A DNA stretch of 6,290 nt from Chloroflexota bacterium (GTDB lineage Bacteria > Chloroflexota > Anaerolineae > Anaerolineales > Villigracilaceae): contig JAJYOH010000369.1 of NCBI GenBank assembly GCA_021796315.1, forward strand, positions 1 to 6,290, read 5' to 3'. The notes below the pieces were generated by a model. The model saw only the letters and a list, made by a program, of their open reading frames with translations, was not told where the DNA came from and made no database searches. Below, piece by piece: positions 1-6,255 of this stretch. Both the position numbers and the translations under genes were made by a program. Every line of letters begins with the position of its first letter. The stretch's first letter is position 1.

Positions 1-602
1 ATACCGGTGCGCATGCGATTATCGGCGTAGATCACGCCGATCAGATCATTCTTGACCTTGAGCGGCACACACAGGATCGAGCGCAGATTGAGCATCATGA
101 TGCTCTCTTGTTTGCTGAAACGTTGATCATCCTGCGCGTTGGTTGAGGTGATCGGTTCGCCGCTTTCGATGACGCGTTGCACGATGGTGCGGCTGGTGGC
201 AGCTTCGCTGGACTTGATGGATTCCTGTTCCCAGTTGCGCGCCACTTGCGTCACCATTTCACCTTTTTCATTTCGCAGCATCAGGAAACCGCGTTCAGCG
301 CGCGTCAGACGCACAATGTTATCCATCACGATGCGCAAGACTTCATCATGCTCCAAAGATGAGTTGACCACCTGTCCGATATTGGCAAGCGCCAGCAGAT
401 TGCCATGCTCGTCTTCGAAAGACTTAATTTGATGGCTAACCTTGTGGAGCTTATCTGTCAGGCCGGTCAGGTCTTCGACAATCTTGGGCGGCAGGTCGTG
501 CGCCTTCTTATTCTGCAAAGCGTCGCGCAAAGCCCCGGCCTGCAGGCCGAGCGTCAGGATTTGATCGTGGATGGTTGTTGGCTTGGTTTTGTCGGAGCTC
601 AT
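1..602 (-). CDS. GAF-domain signalling protein (partial, C-terminus outside window)
   Basis: The visible part encodes 200 residues from an ATG at 602-600; the rest of the gene runs off the left edge. Residues 1-65 are charged and helical, with leucine spacing that suggests a short coiled coil. From about residue 66 a GAF domain follows: LLALANIGQVVNSSLEHDEV opens it, a RGFLMLR strand sits at 104-110, and the closing strands read RSILCVPLKVKNDLIGVIYA (174-193). GAF domains bind small ligands or cofactors, or mediate dimerisation, and in this arrangement usually precede an output domain such as a histidine kinase, nucleotide cyclase, diguanylate cyclase or PP2C phosphatase. The output domain is not visible, so the reaction cannot be named. 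No membrane segment or signal peptide is seen, so it is probably cytoplasmic. The start is supported by AAGG six bases upstream, inside the end of the preceding gene. Only 3 bases separate the two genes, which implies co-transcription and probably coupled translation. Confidence 0.88.
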   Translation of the reverse strand, partial: MSSDKTKPTTIHDQILTLGLQAGALRDALQNKKAHDLPPKIVEDLTGLTDKLHKVSHQIKSFEDEHGNLLALANIGQVVNSSLEHDEVLRIVMDNIVRLTRAERGFLMLRNEKGEMVTQVARNWEQESIKSSEAATSRTIVQRVIESGEPITSTNAQDDQRFSKQESIMMLNLRSILCVPLKVKNDLIGVIYADNRMRTG

Positions 603-605
603 GGC

Positions 606-2921
606 TTACCTTGTGTAATCTTCGCCGGTGAAAACATTTACGATGCGCTGGATAAGGGCGCGGACGGTATGCAACAGAATGAAGAAACTTGCGCGTCGAG
701 CGCGGGACAAATCGGCGGGGCGCGGCGTAAAGAGCGCGGACTCGTGTTCGAACTTCAACGCTTCGATATGCGTTTCAGCCGATGGCAGCAACTTGCTCAA
801 TAAAGCGGCTCGTTCATTGGGTGTGACGTCCATTGGTTGCGGTTTGCCCAGCCAGCTCAGACTCAAATTGATTGTCGCAAAGGAACGTTCAACCGGCATC
901 AGTCGAATCCAACGCCGCCAGTTTTCCATCCATATGGGCGTTGTCCAACCACTTTGTTGCCAGGATTTCGATAAGTATAACGTCAGTCTGCCAATCAAGC
1001 GATAGCGGTGTATGACAAACATGATGAGCGCCAAAGCCAGGAGTGGAATGAAAAATATCAAACTGATCCCGATTAGAGTGCGGGCAAACGGAGTCGGCTT
1101 GGGTTGCGCAGGCGTGGTCGTACCTGGCGCTGGCGTTAAGTCGCCTTCACTCAGCGGCTTGCGCGGCGGTTGGGCGCCTGCGGTGTCGGGTCCGTTTTGA
1201 GCTGAGGCATTGGGACGCGTCAATGCATCCTGGCTGACGGTTGGCTCGAATTCCACCCAGCCGACGCCGGGGAAATACACTTCAGGCCAGGCATGTGAGT
1301 CGCGTCGGCGGACGATGTAGGTATCATTTTGATGCTGACCCTGTGCGAAGCCCACCGCGAGACGGGCCGGGATTCCTGCTGAACGCAGCAGCAACACTTC
1401 GGCAGAGGCGTAATAATTGCAAAAGCCTTTTTTATAATCGAACAAGAACCACAGGATCGGATCGCGGCCTTCAGGCGCTGGCGGCAGGCTGGTGGTGTAT
1501 TGCATGTTCGCGCGCAGATAATTCGTGATGGCCGAGGCTTTATCGTACGGCGTCGGATTTCCCTCGCCGAGTTTGTCAGCCAGCCCTTTGAGATCAGGCT
1601 TGATGGCGTCGGGGATTTCGAGATAGCGGCTTGTGATCCAATTCGGATAATCTGTTCCGGCGGCGCGCAACTGCTCGACATTTGGATTACCGATCTCTGC
1701 GCGCACCTGGTAGCTGGTTCCCGTTTCAATCGCCGGATTCGCGTTCCATGCCATGATATCGTCAACTTGTGTGTCGATGCGCGTTGCCGTGACTGTGCCG
1801 GGTTTATCCACCCACACCGGTTGCGAGGGCGCGTACAACAGACTTTGGCTCGGAAGTTGGAGCGTGAATTGCAGGAACGCCAGACCGCGATTGTCAGTGT
1901 TGGGAATTTTCAAGTCGCCGCTGCTTGGCTCAAAGTCCAGGGTTGAGGCGGGGGAACTGATCCATTGTCCGTTGCTGTAAACATTGTAAACGCGTCCGCG
2001 CCAGTAATAGCGGGTTGAGAATTCCGGCGAGGATAGAACTTTTACCGTAAAGACCGGCGAATCACCGAGCGCTGCCTCGCGTCCAAGCGCCAGCGCGTCG
2101 CCATAAAAATTTGTCCCGCCATTTGCGTAGGGTGAATCGAGGGAACTGACCGCGTTCGATAAGCGCTCGCGCAGCGGCTTGGTGAGTTGGTTCCATCTAA
2201 CTGATGCAGATTGCCAACTCGAGAGCGAGGTCGGTATCATCCAGGCGATGAAGACGAGGCCGGCAACGGTGGCAAACAAACCGCTGAAAATATTCGGCCA
2301 GGCATCTTCGTTGACGAGGACGCGGCGGCGCGCCCATTCGGTCCGATTGCGCCGGTAATAGTCGCGGCCTAACAACAACAGCGCCAGCAGGATGTAGACT
2401 GCCAGCCACCACGAACTGTACGTCTGATAATCGTCATAAACCTGGATGAGCAGTGTTGTGATCCCGGCCGGGAGGATGGCGGCCGGCAAATTATTGTGCC
2501 GTGTCAGCCAGTAACCCGCGCTCAGGCCGAGCAGCCAGAATCCCAGGCTAACTAATGCAACGAAAAAGAGTGAATCCTTGACCGGCTGGCGCTGGATGAA
2601 TTGAACGAACGAGACAAACAGGATCTTGTTCACACTGGTCAGTTGATCCAGGATGGACAATTCCTGATCCATCACTTTGATCAATTGCCACGGAAGCATG
2701 ACGAGTGTATAGCCGATGGCCAGCCAGATAACGGCGCGTCGTTGAAACCGGCTGATGCCGAGCGCCAATCCGAGCGCGGTTCCGAAGGCGGCCAATATCT
2801 CGGCAAAATAAAGATACGCAGTCCAGTCAGTGGTGACAAGGCGCGCCGCGGCCACTTGAATCATAAAGAAGAGCAGGGCAGCCGATAACCAATCCCAGGC
2901 ACGCAAGGATGTTTTTTGCAT
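606..2921 (-). CDS. TgpA-type membrane transglutaminase-like protein
   Basis: A 771-residue membrane protein with a transglutaminase/protease-like (papain-fold) domain. Residues 1-231 hold about seven hydrophobic segments (roughly 11-28, 36-57, 62-81, 117-139, 145-160, 169-186, 212-231), like the TgpA N-terminal domain. A predicted extracytoplasmic part follows, with the family-typical YYWRGRVYNVYSNGQW at 305-320. The catalytic core has Cys501 (KGFCNYYASA), His543 (DSHAWPEVY) and Glu559 (GWVEFEPT) in the usual order and spacing; Cys501 is the only cysteine in the protein. A Pro-rich linker (about 570-612), a last membrane helix (615-637) and a cytoplasmic tail resembling DUF4129 (PNERAALLSKLLP at 701-713) complete the family plan. 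The substrate is unknown; relatives are thought to act on envelope proteins or peptides. TgpA genes often sit near MoxR ATPase and DUF58 genes, but none is in this window. The frame stays open upstream to 3413, but that part overlaps the PAP2 gene and looks non-coding. The ATG at 2921 is chosen; a TTG at 2936 is an alternative. Confidence 0.93.
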   Translation of the reverse strand: MQKTSLRAWDWLSAALLFFMIQVAAARLVTTDWTAYLYFAEILAAFGTALGLALGISRFQRRAVIWLAIGYTLVMLPWQLIKVMDQELSILDQLTSVNKILFVSFVQFIQRQPVKDSLFFVALVSLGFWLLGLSAGYWLTRHNNLPAAILPAGITTLLIQVYDDYQTYSSWWLAVYILLALLLLGRDYYRRNRTEWARRRVLVNEDAWPNIFSGLFATVAGLVFIAWMIPTSLSSWQSASVRWNQLTKPLRERLSNAVSSLDSPYANGGTNFYGDALALGREAALGDSPVFTVKVLSSPEFSTRYYWRGRVYNVYSNGQWISSPASTLDFEPSSGDLKIPNTDNRGLAFLQFTLQLPSQSLLYAPSQPVWVDKPGTVTATRIDTQVDDIMAWNANPAIETGTSYQVRAEIGNPNVEQLRAAGTDYPNWITSRYLEIPDAIKPDLKGLADKLGEGNPTPYDKASAITNYLRANMQYTTSLPPAPEGRDPILWFLFDYKKGFCNYYASAEVLLLRSAGIPARLAVGFAQGQHQNDTYIVRRRDSHAWPEVYFPGVGWVEFEPTVSQDALTRPNASAQNGPDTAGAQPPRKPLSEGDLTPAPGTTTPAQPKPTPFARTLIGISLIFFIPLLALALIMFVIHRYRLIGRLTLYLSKSWQQSGWTTPIWMENWRRWIRLMPVERSFATINLSLSWLGKPQPMDVTPNERAALLSKLLPSAETHIEALKFEHESALFTPRPADLSRARRASFFILLHTVRALIQRIVNVFTGEDYTR
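609..612 (-). promoter_or_regulatory. Ribosome binding site of the GAF gene
   Basis: On the minus strand AAGG lies six bases before the ATG at 602-600. It is embedded in the last codons of the transglutaminase-like gene, whose TAA stop (608-606) falls between the site and the start. Ribosomes finishing the upstream gene would be placed on this site, which fits translational coupling. Confidence 0.6.
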
Positions 2922-2930
2922 GGTCTGAGT

Positions 2931-2945
2931 GTACAATAATTGAAC
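2931..2945. promoter_or_regulatory. Quasi-palindrome in the divergent promoter region (candidate operator)
   Basis: GTACAATAATTGAAC is an inverted repeat with a single central base and six of seven arm pairs matching (the third pair, A/A, does not). It covers the candidate -10 of the rightward gene and overlaps the -10 of the leftward operon. A dimeric regulator bound here could block both directions. No regulator is encoded in the window, and a short AT-rich palindrome can arise by chance. Confidence 0.25.
2932..2937 (+). promoter_or_regulatory. Possible -10 element for the PAP2 gene
   Basis: TACAAT matches five of six consensus -10 bases and would start transcription near 2944, leaving an untranslated leader of about 35 bases that includes the strong ribosome binding site. 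No convincing -35 element is seen 16-18 bases upstream. An alternative pairing, TTGAAC (2940-2945) with TAAATT (2961-2966), has a short 15-base spacer and would start inside the ribosome binding site, so it is less likely. Confidence 0.3.
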
Positions 2946-2967
2946 CTTGCTCGTCAATCGTAAATTT

Positions 2968-2974
2968 AAGGAGG
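2968..2974 (+). promoter_or_regulatory. Strong Shine-Dalgarno of the PAP2 gene
   Basis: AAGGAGG, an almost full anti-16S match, ends four bases before the ATG at 2979. It fixes that start codon and contrasts with the weak or absent sites in front of the leftward operon and the kinase gene. Confidence 0.85.
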
Positions 2975-2978
2975 CGCC

Positions 2979-3959
2979 ATGAATTTCCTGTTTGATAGCG
3001 GCATTCAATTCATTCTTTTTATTCAAAACTTTTCCTGGCTTGAAGCGCCCATGCGCTTTTTTACCTTCCTCGGAACCGAATATTTTTTCATGTTTGCTTT
3101 GCCGGTCGTATACTGGTGCGTTGATTCTGAGCTTGGCATTCGCATTGGCGTGGCGCTGCTTTTTACCAGCGGCTTCAACGATATTATCAAGATGTTCATG
3201 CGCGGGCCGCGTCCATATTGGCTGAGTACACAGATCAAAGCGCTCTCGGCAGAGTCTTCCTTCGGCGTGCCCTCGGGACATTCGCAGAGTGCGGCAGTTG
3301 TATGGGGCATGTTCGCGCATCGTTTCGGCAAGGCCTGGGCATGGATCGTTGCGATCGCAATCATCTTTTTTATCGGCTTTTCGCGCATGTTTTTGGCCGT
3401 TCATTTTCCGCATGATGTTTTGATTGGCTGGTTTCTTGGCGCGCTAACCTTGTGGGCCTTCATCGCATTGTGGGATCGTGTCGCGGCCTGGGCTGAACAA
3501 AAGTCATTTATCCAACAAATATTTTTAGCTTTGGCTGCTTCGCTCGTTATTATTTTATTTGGCGGACTCGCGTTTTATGGACTTCGCGATTACGTTTTTC
3601 CGCAGGAATGGATGACAAATGCGCTGCGGGCCGGGGCGTCGTTGCCGGCTCCCGTTTCGATGGATGCGACTCTCACCTCGGCTGGTACGCTCTTCGGCTT
3701 ATTTGTGGGCTTGGCGTGGATAAACCGTCGAGGCGGGTATCAGGTTTCGGGTCCGGCGGGGAAGCGAATTTTGGCTCTTGTCATTGGGTTGATGGGTGTG
3801 CTCATTTTGTATCTGGGATTGAAACTGGTTTTTCCATCCGGCGATTCCCTGCCGGCTTATATTCTCCGTTATCTTCGTTACGCATTGGTTGGCTTTTGGG
3901 TCTCAGGAGGGGCACCTTGGATGTTTTTTCATTTCAAAATCATCAAATCCAGCCCCTAG
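2979..3959 (+). CDS. PAP2-family membrane phosphatase
   Basis: A 326-residue polytopic membrane protein of the type 2 phosphatidic acid phosphatase superfamily, which removes phosphate from lipid phosphates or pyrophosphates (phosphatidate, undecaprenyl pyrophosphate and similar). All three signature motifs are intact: K71-x6-R78-P79 (KMFMRGPRP), PSGH at 98-101, and S135-R136-x5-H142-x3-D146 (SRMFLAVHFPHD). His101 and His142 are the expected proton donor and nucleophile pair. The conserved part is residues 1-165; residues 175-326 add about four more hydrophobic segments (around 178-200, 233-247, 263-284, 296-318), making it longer than minimal bacterial PAP2 enzymes. The substrate cannot be told from the sequence; roles in undecaprenyl phosphate recycling or phospholipid turnover are both possible. 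The ATG is fixed by AAGGAGG just upstream. It is divergent from the transglutaminase gene and 54 bases upstream of the kinase gene, in the same direction. Confidence 0.93.
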   Translation: MNFLFDSGIQFILFIQNFSWLEAPMRFFTFLGTEYFFMFALPVVYWCVDSELGIRIGVALLFTSGFNDIIKMFMRGPRPYWLSTQIKALSAESSFGVPSGHSQSAAVVWGMFAHRFGKAWAWIVAIAIIFFIGFSRMFLAVHFPHDVLIGWFLGALTLWAFIALWDRVAAWAEQKSFIQQIFLALAASLVIILFGGLAFYGLRDYVFPQEWMTNALRAGASLPAPVSMDATLTSAGTLFGLFVGLAWINRRGGYQVSGPAGKRILALVIGLMGVLILYLGLKLVFPSGDSLPAYILRYLRYALVGFWVSGGAPWMFFHFKIIKSSP

Positions 3960-3967
3960 TGTCAATC

Positions 3968-3976
3968 TGATATAAT
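3968..3976 (+). promoter_or_regulatory. Extended -10 promoter of the kinase gene
   Basis: TGATATAAT combines a perfect TATAAT hexamer (3971-3976) with the upstream TG of an extended -10 element, which can compensate for the absence of a recognisable -35. Transcription would start near 3983 and leave a leader of about 31 bases. It lies just after the PAP2 stop codon (3957-3959), so the kinase can be expressed on its own as well as by read-through. Confidence 0.6.
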
Positions 3977-4013
3977 GACCACCGCTAAGTAAAAAACTTG
4001 TGATGGAATTCGG

Positions 4014-6203
4014 ATGACTCTCGAACGCGGAACACTTTTACATAAACGTTATCGCATTGTTGAGATACTGGGCCAGGGCGGCATGGGATCGGTTTATCGC
4101 GCCGTGGATGAGAATCTCGGCGTGGATGTGGCCCTCAAGGAAAACCTTTTTACAACAGATGAATACTCGCGCCAGTTCCGCTTGGAAGCAGTGATCCTGG
4201 CGAATTTGCGCCACCCGAACATGCCGCGTGTTTCCGATCATTTTGTGGTCGGCGATTCCGGTCAATATCTGGTGATGGATTTTATCGAGGGCGAGGATCT
4301 TCGTCAGCGCATGGAGCGCATGGGCACGATCACCGAAGACGATGCGATCATGGTTGGCGCCGCCATCTGTGACGCGCTGACCTATTTACACACACGCAAG
4401 CCGCCGATCCTGCATCGCGATATCAAGCCGGGTAATGTCAAGATCACCCCCGATGGCCACATCTTCCTCGTGGACTTTGGTTTGGCAAAAGTGGTGCAGG
4501 GTAGTCAGGCCACGACCACTGGCGCACGTGCCATGACGCCTGGTTATTCCCCCCCTGAACAATATGGCACGGCCCGTACTGATCCACGCACTGATATTTA
4601 TTCATTGGGCGCTACATTATATGCCGCGCTGTGCGGCATGATCCCCGAAGACGGTTTGGCGCGCGCCATGGATAATGCCCAACTGACTTCGCTTCGCAAG
4701 CGCAACACAAAAATTTCCCGCCGTTTGGCCGCTGCAATCGAAAAGGCTATGGCGATCGACCCTGCCGATCGTTTTCAATCCCCGGATGATTTCAAGAAAG
4801 CGCTGCTCAATTCAAAATCCAAGACCCAGCACCTGACCGGGGAGTTCACGGTCACACCGCCGCCTGACGTGCCGGATGGTCCGCCTGAAGGCAGGAAAGA
4901 TAAAAAGAACGAACCCAAGTCTGACGAGCCGGGCGTGCCACTTCCGCCTCCGCCGATTGATAAAGATAAACCGTTTGTTCCGCCCAGGAAACGCCGCGGC
5001 GGAAACGGCGCATGGTTTTGGCTTCTGTTATTATTGATCGCGGCTCTTATATCCGTTGCTGTTTTCTTCCCGGATGTTTTACCTGCCAGTTTGCGTAACG
5101 CATTGCCGTACATTATTAATCCGACATCAACTGCGACTCCTCTGCCGACAAATATGCCACTTCCCACCGTGGCGGATATTATGCCGACCAAAACGGTTTC
5201 ACCTGTCCCGCCTTCTCCAACCTTTACATTGACTCCAACCAAGATTGCAACTGGAGTTGCAACGGGGACTTTAATCCCTGGTAAGACTCCAACCGAGACA
5301 CCTACACTTTTACCCACGCCCATAGGCGGAGGAATGGGACAAATTGCATTTGCTTCAGACCGGGCAGGTGGAGCGCCGCAAATTATCTTGAGCGATATTG
5401 CTGGTGAGCACGTCCAGCCGATTACGAATATTCCTGAAGGCGCCTGTGCTCCTTCCTGGTCGCCGGATGGTACGCAGCTCGTCTTTGTCTCGCCGTGCGG
5501 CCATCGTTTGGATCTCTCTGAGAATCCTCCCAAAGATACAGCGCTTTACATTATCAATGCCGATGGAAGTGGTCTCACACCCATACCTACCGTCCCCGGC
5601 GGAGACTTCGAACCTGCCTGGGCGCCCGATGGCAGCCGCATTGCCTTTACTTCCCTGCGCGATGGGCACATGCAAATCTATGTCTACAACCTGACCGATC
5701 AATCGGTCAAGCGGCTGACGAATACGCTGATCAATGTAGATACCCGCCAGCCATCCTGGTCGCCGTTCAGCAATCAGATCGCGTTTGCGGAAAAACGTGT
5801 CGGCGCTTATCAGATTTGGACCATGACGGATGCCGGCGAGGGCCAACAACAGATCGTGCGTAGCGGTCAGGATTTCTGGGATTATTTGCCGGTCTGGTCG
5901 CTGGATGGAAAGATGATCCTTTTCAACGAGCGCAATGCCAACGGCCCCGTTCAGCCGTGGGTGCTAAGTATCGTATATGAAGATCGCAACACGAATCAAA
6001 GCACAAGGCTGAAGCTTGGATCAGGGCCGATCGAGAATTTGCACTACTCTCCAGATGGTCTCTGGCTGGCTTTTGAAGGTTTCAGTGACAACGGAAATAA
6101 TAGAGATATCTTCTTTGCAACTCATTCTGGAGCGCAACTGACACGTTTTACAAAAGACCCCGGCGTGGATTTTGATCCCGCCTGGCGGCCGATTGTTCCG
6201 TAA
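4014..6203 (+). CDS. Transmembrane Ser/Thr protein kinase (PknB-like) with C-terminal TolB-like propeller
   Basis: A 729-residue Hanks-type kinase that phosphorylates Ser/Thr on protein targets. The cytoplasmic kinase domain (about 13-265) has every key residue: Gly-rich loop GQGGMGSVY (20-28), Lys42, Glu58, catalytic HRDIKPGN (134-141, base Asp136), DFG (154-156), an activation loop rich in Thr (167-169, 175), PPE in place of APE (180-182), Asp194 and Arg253, so it should be active. A Pro-rich, charged juxtamembrane stretch (280-330) ends in basic PRKRRGG, followed by one membrane helix (332-351). Outside follow a Pro/Thr-rich linker (370-436) and a propeller (441-726) with six WSPDG-like turns and six IAFxS-like strands. 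There are no PASTA repeats; the propeller probably senses a ligand or partner. The ATG is the first in-frame start, since an in-frame TGA lies at 4002; its ribosome site (TGGA, 4004-4007) is weak. The target and ligand are unknown. Confidence 0.95.
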   Translation: MTLERGTLLHKRYRIVEILGQGGMGSVYRAVDENLGVDVALKENLFTTDEYSRQFRLEAVILANLRHPNMPRVSDHFVVGDSGQYLVMDFIEGEDLRQRMERMGTITEDDAIMVGAAICDALTYLHTRKPPILHRDIKPGNVKITPDGHIFLVDFGLAKVVQGSQATTTGARAMTPGYSPPEQYGTARTDPRTDIYSLGATLYAALCGMIPEDGLARAMDNAQLTSLRKRNTKISRRLAAAIEKAMAIDPADRFQSPDDFKKALLNSKSKTQHLTGEFTVTPPPDVPDGPPEGRKDKKNEPKSDEPGVPLPPPPIDKDKPFVPPRKRRGGNGAWFWLLLLLIAALISVAVFFPDVLPASLRNALPYIINPTSTATPLPTNMPLPTVADIMPTKTVSPVPPSPTFTLTPTKIATGVATGTLIPGKTPTETPTLLPTPIGGGMGQIAFASDRAGGAPQIILSDIAGEHVQPITNIPEGACAPSWSPDGTQLVFVSPCGHRLDLSENPPKDTALYIINADGSGLTPIPTVPGGDFEPAWAPDGSRIAFTSLRDGHMQIYVYNLTDQSVKRLTNTLINVDTRQPSWSPFSNQIAFAEKRVGAYQIWTMTDAGEGQQQIVRSGQDFWDYLPVWSLDGKMILFNERNANGPVQPWVLSIVYEDRNTNQSTRLKLGSGPIENLHYSPDGLWLAFEGFSDNGNNRDIFFATHSGAQLTRFTKDPGVDFDPAWRPIVP
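5121..5321 (+). other. Pro/Thr-rich low-complexity linker in the kinase gene
   Basis: This part of the kinase gene encodes residues 370-436, dominated by Pro, Thr and Ser with repeated TPT, PTPT and PTKT-like units. It joins the membrane helix to the propeller. Such linkers are extended and often glycosylated, and would hold the sensor away from the membrane. Irregular TPT-type units suggest growth by slippage or duplication, and its length may vary between strains. Confidence 0.75.
5334..6191 (+). other. TolB/PD40-type beta-propeller repeats in the kinase gene
   Basis: Residues 441-726 contain six repeat units. The strand A/turn motif occurs at Trp482 (SWSPDG), Trp536 (AWAPDG), Trp582 (SWSPFS), Trp628 (VWSLDG), Tyr678 (HYSPDG) and Trp724 (AWRP), spaced 46-54 residues. 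The following IAF-like strand occurs at about 444, 489, 543, 589, 635 and 686. The array begins with the IAF strand and ends with the W motif, so the C-terminus should complete the first blade. Two cysteines (478, 495) flank one hairpin. Confidence 0.8.
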
Positions 6204-6222
6204 TCAGAATTTGTGAACTGTA

Positions 6223-6255
6223 GAGACGACCCAGCGGGTCGTCTCACTTATTCTT
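6223..6255 (+). terminator. Probable intrinsic terminator hairpin after the kinase gene
   Basis: GAGACGACCC (6223-6232) and GGGTCGTCTC (6236-6245) form a perfect 10-bp stem with a 3-base AGC loop, 19 bases after the kinase stop. The tract after it (ACTTATTCTT, 6246-6255) is T-rich but interrupted, so termination may be partial. A similar GAGACG-type hairpin may exist as a dispersed repeat in such genomes, so this could be a repeat unit acting as a terminator. Confidence 0.6.

Larger units (their letters stand above)
2928..2957 (-). promoter_or_regulatory. Candidate sigma70-type promoter of the transglutaminase-GAF operon
   Basis: Read on the minus strand, TTGACG (2957-2952) and TACACT (2933-2928) are separated by 18 bases, a good match to the -35/-10 consensus. 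The -10 ends six bases before the ATG at 2921, so transcription would begin at or next to the A of the start codon and give a leaderless mRNA. This agrees with the lack of a Shine-Dalgarno sequence directly before that ATG. The assignment rests on consensus matching alone. Confidence 0.5.

Noticed and set aside
139..803. Plus-strand open frames of 97 and 132 codons opposite the GAF gene and the end of the transglutaminase gene
   Set aside because: Both are antisense to well-supported coding sequence and have no protein-family features.
1220..1946. Frames of 181 codons (minus, other phase) and 148 codons (plus) within the transglutaminase domain
   Set aside because: They overlap the region encoding the catalytic Cys and His residues in the correct frame; their translations are Arg/Ser/Pro-rich shadow sequence.
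2922..3413. A 164-codon upstream extension of the transglutaminase reading frame on the minus strand
   Set aside because: It runs antisense through the start and catalytic motifs of the PAP2 gene, is highly charged with no membrane or domain pattern, and lacks homology-like features. The membrane protein begins naturally at the ATG at 2921.
3984..3999. Small hairpin AAGT-AAAAA-ACTT in the leader of the kinase gene
   Set aside because: A 4-bp AT-rich stem is too weak to count as a terminator or riboswitch element.
4775..5533. A 252-codon open frame on the minus strand inside the kinase gene
   Set aside because: It is the antisense shadow of the Pro/Thr linker and Pro-rich juxtamembrane stretch, giving Gly/Val/Ser-rich low-complexity protein without recognisable motifs.
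5355..5849. A 164-codon open frame on the minus strand opposite the propeller
   Set aside because: It overlaps a strongly supported repeat domain on the plus strand and shows no domain or ribosome site.
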